From assembly GCA_045106555.1 (NCBI GenBank), contig JBGCET010000015.1:1-64000 (forward strand): a stretch of 64,000 nt of DNA. The letters run 5' to 3'. Of the stretch, positions 8,626 to 17,200 are shown piece after piece. Position 1 is the first letter of the stretch. Every line of letters begins with the position of its first letter. The notes under the pieces are model-generated. The model saw only the letters and a list, made by a program, of their open reading frames with translations, was not told the origin of the DNA and ran no database searches. The DNA is from JANQOZ01 sp045106555. GTDB lineage: Bacteria > Pseudomonadota > Gammaproteobacteria > Xanthomonadales > SZUA-38. The position numbers and the translations under genes were made by a program.

Positions 8626-8742
8626 TTAACCCAATAAACACTCCCCTAGTGCTTGGTGCCAAGTCCAAAACTAGGCCAGGGTCGGCAAAGGTCCTCAGCA
8701 TCAAGCGCCGAAAATTTGGGAAGGGATCAAGAAACAGGGTTG

Positions 8743-9262
8743 ATGAGCCGTTTACTCTTTTCCTTAACCCTGGCCCTAAAACGGCAGAGTCATTCAGATA
8801 CGGCGATGGTGTTCTCGGGATGTACGATTGTCACAACAAGGCATCGCTGAGGTTACTTCAGGCCCGGCTGAGCAGTTCGTGCTTCAGACGTTCAGTAATA
8901 CTGGCCAGGTCGTCATCGTCAATTGTGTAAACGCCAGCTGCATCAATCCTAACGTGAAAACCCTGTCGCTGCCGATACCTGGGGTTATCAGTCGGGTCAG
9001 TTTGGCAGTAAGGCCCAGCGGCAGGCCGCTGTTTACTTACGGCGTTACTGGCTTTGGACGCTCCGGCGCCACTGTTGTTGATTGTCGAGACCCAAATTGC
9101 GATCGGCGTACACTTCGAGTCCCGCCGGTGGAAACTCCTTACACCATCCTGGCCCTGCGGCCCGACGGTTTACCCTTAATCGCCTATCTGTCGGTGGCCG
9201 CTGGGATACTGGGGTGTACAACCCCGCAGTACTTGGCGTTTGATTCGATTTCGTTTCCCTAG
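8743..9262 (+). pseudogene. Broken secreted repeat protein
   Basis: ATG 8743 begins MSRLLFSLTLAL, a signal-peptide-like start, but the frame fails; in another frame, from about 8828 to 9262, lies a 144-codon segment with two imperfect repeats of the form VDC.(D/N)P.C followed by about 35 residues containing L.(L)RP.G.PL..Y. Such repeats occur in large secreted proteins that list cysteine-bounded blades. The unit is thus a frameshifted and probably 3'-truncated remnant of a secreted repeat protein. An expressed short ORF starting at 8828 is possible but lacks a clear ribosome site. Confidence 0.45.
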
Positions 9263-9511
9263 CAAGATACCGGGTCGGGGGAGCGGACCGAGTTCAATAG
9301 AGGGGCACTGTGTCATTTGACTATGGCCCCAGAATTCAATCTAGTTAATCGGACCCGCAATGTTTCAAGGCGAGCATCTGAGCCATCGCAAAACGGGAAC
9401 CACGGTAGTCGCCCAAACACAGCAGCAGACAGGTGATCGTTAATAGACGCGCCACGACGACAGAAACCCGAAACCACAGCACCGTCATGGGCAAACCCAG
9501 TATCAAAACAA

Positions 9512-9985
9512 ATGAGCCACGAAGAACCGCCAAATCCGCCACCCGCAGAAGACGCTCAAGGCCCTTCAAAAAGTATCCGCCAGCGGGCCCAGCACGAACT
9601 GACTCGCCCAGGAGGGATCGGTGACAACACTCATGGATTGATCCGACGCTGGTGCCGGAAAATCTGGAAGAACCGGGGCGGCGGTCTTTATGCGGTGGGA
9701 TTTGCAGTCACCTTTGTCTATCTGGAGTTGGTCGAGCTTATTACCGACGACATACCGAAATTTTTTTCGATCAATCTGCTCAGCAGCGACCTGGTCAAGT
9801 TCGTTGTTCAATTCATTGTCGATACGCTTTGGAACACACTACTGGCATTTATGTGGCCAGCGACACTCATTCAATGGCAGTGGCCCATAGGCATCATTTG
9901 CCTCGCCGCCGGGTTCTATCTATTTCCACGAGTCGTGCAAGGGCCGCTGGAGCGATGGATGTTCGACCACAAGCGGCCTTCCTAG
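9512..9985 (+). CDS. Small membrane protein, unknown function
   Basis: 157-aa protein: a hydrophilic Pro/Glu-rich N-terminus (1-35), a basic patch (RRWCRKIWKNR) and then hydrophobic segments at about 55-75, 90-115 and 122-141. No family recognised. Codon use looks genuine and the frame is uninterrupted. The start is uncertain because no strong ribosome site precedes ATG 9512. It stands alone; 9263-9511 and 9986-10245 hold nothing I recognise. Confidence 0.5.
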   Translation: MSHEEPPNPPPAEDAQGPSKSIRQRAQHELTRPGGIGDNTHGLIRRWCRKIWKNRGGGLYAVGFAVTFVYLELVELITDDIPKFFSINLLSSDLVKFVVQFIVDTLWNTLLAFMWPATLIQWQWPIGIICLAAGFYLFPRVVQGPLERWMFDHKRPS

Positions 9986-10245
9986 ACTCATACTCGAGAC
10001 CCGGGCCATATTCCCTTCAGTGGCGAAAGTTCCGAGGCCATTAAACAGCACCTAATATAAGACACCGGGTTGTCGATTCGACTCAGGCTAACAGATCAAC
10101 AGCACTAAACCTCTCTTAAGCGGCTGTTTTAGATAGCTTATTTCCCTGTCATAAAACCGTTAGGAAATCATCAACTTTTCATCATGAATACTCGTGGCGA
10201 AAGCGCCACAGTGTCTGCCAATCGACTTCGGTTAGAGGAATTGCC

Positions 10246-10365
10246 ATGAACCTGCATCGATTTTTATTCATCCACTGGCTAGTTCTGTTGTGTATCGGTG
10301 GAATCGCTTTAGCCCAACCGACGGGCGGCGGCGTTGTGGTTACCGACAGCTTTGAAAGCCCGTAG
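10246..10365 (+). CDS. 39-aa exported peptide: signal peptide plus GFE-like tail
   Basis: Short frame with a good ribosome site (AGAGGA at 10235-10240) before ATG 10246. Residues 1-24 form a textbook Sec signal peptide (MNLHRF, hydrophobic core, GIALA cleavage context before Gln). What remains is only about 15 residues, QPTGGGVVVTDSFESP. The end VVTDSFE mirrors the F-x-x-GFE tails of the large exported proteins in this window, with Ser for Gly. The next secreted protein starts 36 bp later. It is either a real tiny exported peptide or the remnant of a larger gene whose middle was deleted, leaving signal and tail in frame. Confidence 0.5.
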   Translation: MNLHRFLFIHWLVLLCIGGIALAQPTGGGVVVTDSFESP

Positions 10366-10401
10366 CGATTTACACGCAACGAGACAATCAGGGAGAACGT
10401 T

Positions 10402-11985
10402 ATGCTCAACCGATTTTTTATCATCATCATCTTATCCACGGCTGCTCAGATACAGGCTGAACCGCTAACATCCGGTTTTACCTACCAAGGCAAACTGCAA
10501 TCTAACAACACACCCGCCAATGGCTTTTTCGACTTCGAATTCGCGCTGCACGACGCCGAAACCGACAACGCTCAAATCGGCAGCAACGTCTTTGTCGAAG
10601 ACGTGGTTGTCATCGACGGCGTGTTCAGCGTAGCGCTCGACTTTGGTACTGAACCCTACGCTGGCGATCAGCTTTGGCTTGATATTTCAGTACGCAACGG
10701 CTCGGAAACCGGCGGTTACACCGGTTTACTCCCGCGCCAAAAAATAACCGCTACACCCTACGCGCTGCATGCCGAAATGGTGGCAATGGACGCCATTGGC
10801 AGCGGGGAAATTGCCGACAACAGCCTCACTTCAGCCGATATTGCTACCGATGCGGTGAGCAGTGCGGAGCTTGCCCCCGGGGCTGTGCGCACCAGTGATG
10901 TAAACGCCGCCGAGATTCAGCTGCGAGTAAACGGCAATTGCACTGCCGGGAGTGCCATCCAAACGGTAAACCAAGATGGCAGCGTGACCTGTATCGCTGC
11001 CATTGACGGCGAAGATGGTCAACCGGGCCCACCCGGAGCGGACGGAGATGATTTGTTTAGCCGAACCCTTGTTGTGCGAAGCGGCGGTACGGCCACCGAA
11101 AATGGCAATGCCTACATCGCGGCCCTGAACAGCGTTTCCGCATCCAGCCCATCAGCATCTAACCCTTGGGCGATTCACCTCGAACCGGGGGACTATTTTC
11201 TGAGTTCCACTCCGCCAAGTGTTCCCGGAAATGTCCGGTTGCGGGGTGCCGGCATCGATGTGACCACCCTGCGCTGCGGCAGTTGTACGATTCTGGCAAG
11301 CACAGGGGCCATCTCTGTGACAGATTTGACGCTGCGCAGTGACACTTCGTTGGCCACTGCGCAGGTAGCCACTGCGAGACTGGAAAGAGTGATTATCGAG
11401 AACACACACCCTTTGGGCGATTCCCTGGAGGTAAACGACGGAGACCTCACCTTGATAGACTCGACCCTGCGTACGCGACCGACGGCAGAGTCAGGTGTAT
11501 CTCAGCGCGCACTGCTGGCCACTGACGTGAACCTTGATATCCAAGATTCAGTGATGGAGGGCTTTCGGCCCAGGGTGACACTTAATGATACGGCTGGGTC
11601 GATTCGTGGTTCATCGTTTCGAAGTATTTTTGTGAGTACGGGAAACAATCAACTTGACATCAGCCACACAAAAATTGATGCCAGCCCCACACTGCTATCA
11701 GGCGGCAGCTTGATCGCGTTCGGAAGCTCAACTAGCTCAGTCAACGTCTTTAACCTCAATAACGTCGAAATGATCGGCGCAGGATCGCTCACCGGGGTAT
11801 CGGTGGGGGAAAACACCATCATGCATGTCGCTTTCTCAACCCTATTGGAGGGCAGATTTATTGGCGCTGGAGCCGTCCACCTTCGCCACGTCACGGTTGA
11901 CGAACCGGTCAGTGTGACAACGGAAACCTGTTTTGCCGTAGTGCGACTGGATAACGCATCATTTAACGCCACAACCTGCCCCTGA
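10402..11985 (+). CDS. Secreted protein with collagen-like insert and beta-helix region
   Basis: 527 aa with a good ribosome site (AGGGAG) before ATG. Signal peptide about 1-19 (ends IQAE). Residues 24-125 match the N-terminal domain often written FTYQGxL...PxxGxxDFxFxLxD, ending LPRQKITATPYAL, found in many exported proteins of aquatic bacteria. Residues 128-170 are a repeat of ADIAT/DAV/SAEL type, then a short collagen-like stretch GQPGPPGADGDD (about 208-219), and finally a beta-helix-like region (about 245-520). It lacks the GFE tail. Probably a surface or extracellular structural protein. Confidence 0.8.
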   Translation: MLNRFFIIIILSTAAQIQAEPLTSGFTYQGKLQSNNTPANGFFDFEFALHDAETDNAQIGSNVFVEDVVVIDGVFSVALDFGTEPYAGDQLWLDISVRNGSETGGYTGLLPRQKITATPYALHAEMVAMDAIGSGEIADNSLTSADIATDAVSSAELAPGAVRTSDVNAAEIQLRVNGNCTAGSAIQTVNQDGSVTCIAAIDGEDGQPGPPGADGDDLFSRTLVVRSGGTATENGNAYIAALNSVSASSPSASNPWAIHLEPGDYFLSSTPPSVPGNVRLRGAGIDVTTLRCGSCTILASTGAISVTDLTLRSDTSLATAQVATARLERVIIENTHPLGDSLEVNDGDLTLIDSTLRTRPTAESGVSQRALLATDVNLDIQDSVMEGFRPRVTLNDTAGSIRGSSFRSIFVSTGNNQLDISHTKIDASPTLLSGGSLIAFGSSTSSVNVFNLNNVEMIGAGSLTGVSVGENTIMHVAFSTLLEGRFIGAGAVHLRHVTVDEPVSVTTETCFAVVRLDNASFNATTCP

Positions 11986-12425
11986 CTCGGCGACACTGTG
12001 GCGGCTGTTTTCCTGCGATCTATTTGCGTAATCCGGCGGGCCCATTGACCGGTCTCAAAACGCTGTCATTCATTGCGCGCCCGAAGTTTCGCGCAATTGG
12101 GTTACATCTGGAGGATTTCCCAACAGAGTGGTTTGTTGAATTATCTGGGTAGGGAAGCTGGACGCAAAAATACTGTCGTAACGGAGCTTATGACGCCTCT
12201 AACAGCCAATGTGTGCCGCAAGGTGCATTTTGGATGATCACCGTTAGCCATAAAATCGTGATGTGGCAAAACGGGGGAAAAAGTTCCATCGATTGTCAGA
12301 CCACGCTCAGCGAACCTAACGTTGGTGAGCCAGCTGTGGCTGAGTGGAATGCTGTTTTTGACGCAGGCCAAAGTGCACTTTCCCGGGCTGATGACCCTAA
12401 TTTGACCCTCACAAGGCGACGTCTA
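11986..12425 (+). other. Intergenic stretch, nothing recognised
   Basis: No supported gene. An open frame continues upstream from the golvesin-domain gene to 12213, but those 71 codons have no protein-like features and are followed by a proper signal peptide at 12426, so they are treated as non-coding. Confidence 0.5.
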
Positions 12426-13529
12426 ATGTTGAAGCTGCTAAGCGCTACTCTGGCACTCGTAATGATTGCGTTATTTCCATCAACCGGTGCTGCGCAGTCC
12501 GGGCCTGGGGAATACATTATTGAGAACGATGCTCCCGAAGCCACGTCCTCCGGATCCTGGACCCGGTCCAACTTACCCAGCAGCTATAACACCAGTTCGT
12601 TATGGGCGGTGGTCGGCGGAGCTGTCGACCGCTTCCGCTTTACGCCTTCATTAGCCGCCGCCGGCAACTACGAAGTTTATGCCTGGAACTCCTGTTACAG
12701 CAACCGGGCGACTAACGTGCGTCATATAGTTACTCATAGCGCTGGCAGTACCACTATTGAAGTCGACCAAGATTGTGACACAGGCTCATTTGGCGAATGG
12801 TTCTCTCTGGGCACGTTCGCCTTTGACGCGGGTAGCGCAGGCCACCTGGAAATTACCGACGATGGCATTGTGCCCCCAGCCACCACCTATATGGGCGCCG
12901 ACGCAGCGCGCTGGCTCCTACGTGATGTGGTCAATGCGCCCGTGATCACCCCCAGCGACACTACCCTTTCCCTCATTGAAGGCGATGTCGCTGCACTGTC
13001 TGCCACCGCGCAAGACATTGAAGATGGCGATCTGACCACGGCCATTTCCTGGCAGGTCGATACCGTTGCTGACACCGCCGTTGGCGCAACGTTTAACTTT
13101 ACACCGCCGCTCGGCGATAGCGTGGTTACGCTGTCAGCCACGGACAGCGAGGGCAATGAGGGTTCAACCACCATCGCCATTTCTGTATTGCCAGACCCAA
13201 ACAATATGCCGCCCCAAGAAGAGTACATCATCGACAACACCGATTCCGGTGCATCGGCTGAAGGCACTTGGAACTCAACGTCATTGCCAAGCCAGTTTGG
13301 CAGCAGCTCGCTGTGGGCCACCGTTGGCGGGGCCACTGAACGGTTTCGATTTACCCCCGCTCTTGAGGTTAATGGCAACTATGAAGTGTTTGCCTGGAAT
13401 TCCTGTTTTAGCAATCGGGCAACCAACGTTCGGCACATTTTCGCGTGCCGCACGGGTCTTACCCCGCTGCAAGAAACTCGCCCGCCATTCTCGCGGTGTA
13501 CTGCCGTGTTCACCAACCAGGCTATCTAA
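12426..13529 (+). CDS. Secreted golvesin-domain protein, 3'-truncated at a rearrangement junction
   Basis: The start is ATG 12426, which gives the signal peptide MLKLLSATLALVMIALFPSTGAAQ. A complete golvesin C-terminal-like (Xly carbohydrate-binding type) domain follows at about 27-165 (YIIENDAPEA, NYEVYAWN, YMGADAARWL). An Ig-like/cadherin-like linker follows at about 172-260, then a second golvesin domain beginning EYIIDNTDSG. The second copy stops matching after NVRHI at about nucleotide 13441. From there the frame runs through the reverse complement of a DUF4336 gene fragment to a chance stop. The lost 3' end would have held the rest of the second domain and perhaps a GFE tail. Confidence 0.8.
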   Translation: MLKLLSATLALVMIALFPSTGAAQSGPGEYIIENDAPEATSSGSWTRSNLPSSYNTSSLWAVVGGAVDRFRFTPSLAAAGNYEVYAWNSCYSNRATNVRHIVTHSAGSTTIEVDQDCDTGSFGEWFSLGTFAFDAGSAGHLEITDDGIVPPATTYMGADAARWLLRDVVNAPVITPSDTTLSLIEGDVAALSATAQDIEDGDLTTAISWQVDTVADTAVGATFNFTPPLGDSVVTLSATDSEGNEGSTTIAISVLPDPNNMPPQEEYIIDNTDSGASAEGTWNSTSLPSQFGSSSLWATVGGATERFRFTPALEVNGNYEVFAWNSCFSNRATNVRHIFACRTGLTPLQETRPPFSRCTAVFTNQAI

Positions 13530-13814
13530 TCGCATCAACATGCCCCTCCAGCCTTCCGCATTCGCCTCGGGATGCCGCTGAATAAGATCGCAGATGATCG
13601 CAGTGCGGGACGGAATGTGAAAGAACACTACTTCCTCCATGGCAAAGGATCCTCGGAAAACCACCTGATCAATATCCACCGACCATGCAAGTGCTGGCGC
13701 ATCAACAAGCTCCGCGTCAAAACTCTGGGCCGTGAGTTCTACGTCGTTCAGGAGCTGCTTCAAATTCGTTGGAGCTAACGAGGCAGGTTCGCTATATTGA
13801 CCTTGGATGCCCAA
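13441..13814 (-). pseudogene. Internal fragment of a DUF4336 gene
   Basis: The minus strand encodes a piece of a DUF4336 protein (metallo-beta-lactamase-like family, function unknown): DIDQVVFRGS, EEVVFFHIPSRTAI, RLDSLVGEHG.TPREWR and GKTRAARE. The frame leaves the family at 13441, exactly where the golvesin-domain gene on the other strand also breaks. The N-terminal part of the family (about 100 residues) is also missing, and a lipoprotein gene begins at 13832. So both ends are cut and the product cannot be functional. Confidence 0.75.
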
Positions 13815-13831
13815 AAACGGAGGTTACCGTG

Positions 13832-14041
13832 ATGCAAACAACGATCAGAAACGGGTTCGGACTGTTAGCGTTACTCACGTTAACCGCATGCGCTTCTCAG
13901 AATGTGCGCCAACAGCGACATGCTGCTGCCCCCAAGTGTTTGCAGTCAGAAACCTTAACCTGCGATCGATTCGCGGATGACAACTACAATTGTTCATGTC
14001 AGAAAGGCGCTAACGTTAGAGACATTCTAGATTCTTACTAA
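13832..14041 (+). CDS. Small lipoprotein
   Basis: 69-aa protein starting at ATG 13832 after a strong ribosome site (GGAGGT, seven bases upstream). Signal peptide with lipobox LTAC at about residues 18-21, so mature Cys21 would be lipidated. The mature part of about 49 residues is hydrophilic with four further cysteines (KC, TC, NCSC), suggesting disulfides or a metal site. Family not recognised. It lies in gene debris: a DUF4336 fragment before it and possibly another fragment after it. Confidence 0.65.
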   Translation: MQTTIRNGFGLLALLTLTACASQNVRQQRHAAAPKCLQSETLTCDRFADDNYNCSCQKGANVRDILDSY

Positions 14042-14245
14042 GCGCTTTTTGGCCGCGGCACGCAGCGGCCATTCGGTGTCCAATTGCGCGATGGTTAGAC
14101 CGGGAATACCCAGCATGGGGGAAACGGTCTCGCCCAGGGCCAGGTCCGACTCTACCTCGGTCAGGGTCGAGGCTCCGACAACTGCCGCTGTGCACTGGCC
14201 GCCGGAAACCGATGACCCGGCGTATTTACTTCGGGTTCTACACAA
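14042..14245 (-). pseudogene. Possible thioesterase-like gene fragment
   Basis: A minus-strand stretch of about 40 codons (LALGETVSPMLGIPGLTIAQLDTEWPLRAAA) has protein-like composition. It faintly recalls the core strand-helix region of hotdog-fold acyl-CoA thioesterases, but nothing continues on either side. It is recorded as possible debris because it adjoins another fragment; confidence is low and it may be chance. Confidence 0.2.
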
Positions 14246-14266
14246 TGTGAATCAACGCGCAGGCCG

Positions 14267-17200
14267 CTATTCAAAGCCGTTGAGAAATAAGAACTCATCA
14301 CAATCTGAGGCTCGGTTTACCACTGTAGTTTCCGGCAGTGACGTGTTGTCTTCCGTGTCGCTGGCGTAAACCGCTACCTGATATTCCCCGGCGCTACCGC
14401 ACAGGCCATAGCTTGGACTGCTGAACGCTCCGCCAGGCACCGGGGTTAACGACTGTGATATGACCTGCCCGTTGGGTCGGGTTACCACAGCCACCACCTC
14501 GTTGACGGTTCCGGTGGACGTTACCTCAGCAGTAATAGCTTCGAAGTCTCCCGTCAGCTCGTCCGACACCGACAGGCTGGCGATAATCGGATCGTCACCG
14601 GCCAGTAATACCCCCGACCCGATGGCGTAGTTGCGGGCCACCAGACCATCAGCAAACTCATTGGGAACCCCGTTTCCGCTGTCATCCAGCTGCGGCTGTT
14701 GGCTGCCCTGGCGAAATCGAATGGCCGATCGGGCAAATCGAAATGCCTGCCCTACGCTGGCACCGTTGAGTACCTGATTCCAGAAAAACTTGGAGAACGT
14801 AACCTGGCCTGCGCGAAGAAAAGTGGCCTGCTCATCGGTGTCCGTGCTGGCAATTAAGATACGCGACTGTCCCGCAACCGCTGTTAGCTCTTGCATGAAG
14901 GGTCTGGCGTTGTCCCCTTCAATGACAACGGTCACGCGTCCGTCATTGGTCTGCTGGGCCGTATCCAGTAGCGACTTGAGGGCGGGCGCCGTCAGCACCT
15001 CGGTATCACTAAGCTCAAAGCCGTTGGCCGTGCGCGGGGCCACGAGATAGAGGGTTAAATCCTGAGTGTCATCCGTGCCCCAGTTGGTTATAGCATCGGA
15101 TAGATTATCTATCGTTGGCGAGGTATCAACGCCCGCAACCCCGTCATTGCTCAGATAGCAGATGTTGTCACAGGCATTGTCGCAAAGGCTGATTGAACCC
15201 GAGCACGATTCCTCAGCGGCGCCATATCCCTGCTCTGCGAGCGCAGCAAAAGCCCGGCCCGCATTGCGCGACCGCTGCTGCAATTGGGTACTGCCGCCGG
15301 TGACGATAATGGCGCGACGTCGCAAGGGGTTGTTGACGGTGACGCTGGTCACCTGAGGTACAGCACGATTACCGATGGCATCCTCCGCATAAACCGTCAC
15401 CTGATAACTGCCCTCGGCAATGAAGCTATCGCTGGTGGCCTCAAAAGTATCGCTGTCTCCAACCCGGTTAAGATCCACTATAGGCAGGCCTTGCACCGGT
15501 GTGTCGGCTGCTGCGGGATTGAATCCGGGCGGCCTGAGCACCGCCCAGACTCGAGCGATACCGTCAGGGTCGGTTACGTCAATGGCCGTCAGCGTTGCTA
15601 TTGACCCATCTGAGATGGTCTGAGGGTCAGACACCCCGTTGATTTGTGGCGCGTTGGCATTTTGCACAACGCCATTACCAATAAAACGATTGGCGACGAC
15701 AGCAAGGTCTGTCGCACTGTTAAAGCTGCCGTCACCGTCAGCATCGAGCAACGGCGACTGGTTGACGAAGGTGGCTTGCTGAGAACTGCGGGCCAGGGAA
15801 AACGACTGCCCTAAAGAAAGCCCGTTGAAAATGTGGGTCCAGAACTGATTGGAAAAGGACAGGGTTCCCTGGGAGACAAAATAGGCATTTTCATCCGCCT
15901 CAGAGCTGGCGATCACCACCCGCTCGTCACCCGCAGACTGGAGGTCATCCATGAACGACCCAGACTGACAGGCATCATAGATAATATTCAGTGGTGCGCC
16001 TGGATGGGCACTTTGCCAGGCGTTGACAAGCCCAGCCAGTGACGAGGCCGGCATCACTTCCGTGCCGCTGATTCGGAAGGTGTCGAAACCGCCGTGATCC
16101 ACCAGGTAAACCGTCAGCGCCCCCGCACCGGCAGCAAAGTTCGTAAAGGCCGACTGCAGGTTAGCCACCGTGGCCGGGCCATCAACGTCGGCCACGCCGT
16201 TACCGCTGAGATCCAGGTCGACGTTATCAGACAGGTACTCAATGGAGTCAGCGTTAAACCCCTGGGACACCAACACCCGATAGGCAAAGCTGGCGTTCAG
16301 CTGGGTCGCATCCCACAGCGCATTGCCCGGATAGGGCCCTCCACCTGCCACGATAATCGCCCGGGCGTTATCCGTTGCCGTGACGCCAGGGGTAAACACC
16401 TGCAAACGGGATAACCCGCCCTCGCCCACCAGCAATCGTCCATCTGGCGCCAAGTCGATATTTTCAGCGCCGTCAAAAAAGCCCGGGCCAAACCCTCTCT
16501 CGCCGAGGGTGCCCAATGGAGCAAAATTTGTATCGTAAATTGCAAACTGGATATTGTTTTCGCTGATCAAAAGTTCGTCAGCCGGGTTAACATCCAGCCC
16601 CCGCCGCACTACTGAGTCATCCGGAGAACCAAACGCCTGCACAAACGTGTGCGGTTGGGCGGACTGCAGGTCCGTTGGCGACGCATATTTGGTCACCAGA
16701 TAATTGGGCAGGCCTGTGACATAAAGATTTTCATTGCTGTCCAGGGCCAGCCTAAACGGGCGTTGCACGCTGCCGCCGGGCTGATTAATCATTGGCGTGC
16801 TTGCCAGAAAAGTGCCATCAGGTTGGAAACGCAACACTCGACCATCATCGTCCGCCAGATAGATCATTCCAGACGGGCCGACCCGAATCTGACGACCCTG
16901 GCGGATGGCGTCGGGCGGCAGATTACCCAGCTCCGCCACCAACACATCATGGGTTTGCGATGTGGCACCGCCGAACTCCACCTCCTGATCAGTGCCGGAA
17001 AGATTGTCGTTGTAATAAACGTTAGGCGTACCCAGGTTGCCAAAGATCACCCGTGGAAATCCCTGCTTGGACGCGGTAACCACCGAGGTGGTTGGCTCCA
17101 CTCGGTCGTCCACGTCTTCGCCGAAAAAAGTGCCGCCTTCGTTTCGGTATAGACGATTGAGCTGATTGAAATTGGCGACCACCACGTCAACGGTCTGGTC

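Noticed and set aside
9345..9569. 74-codon hydrophobic minus-strand frame
   Set aside because: Overlaps the start of the better-supported gene at 9512 on the other strand and has no recognised family; hydrophobicity probably chance.
12213..12425. Upstream extension of the golvesin-domain frame
   Set aside because: A classical signal peptide begins at ATG 12426; the 71 upstream codons do not look like protein.
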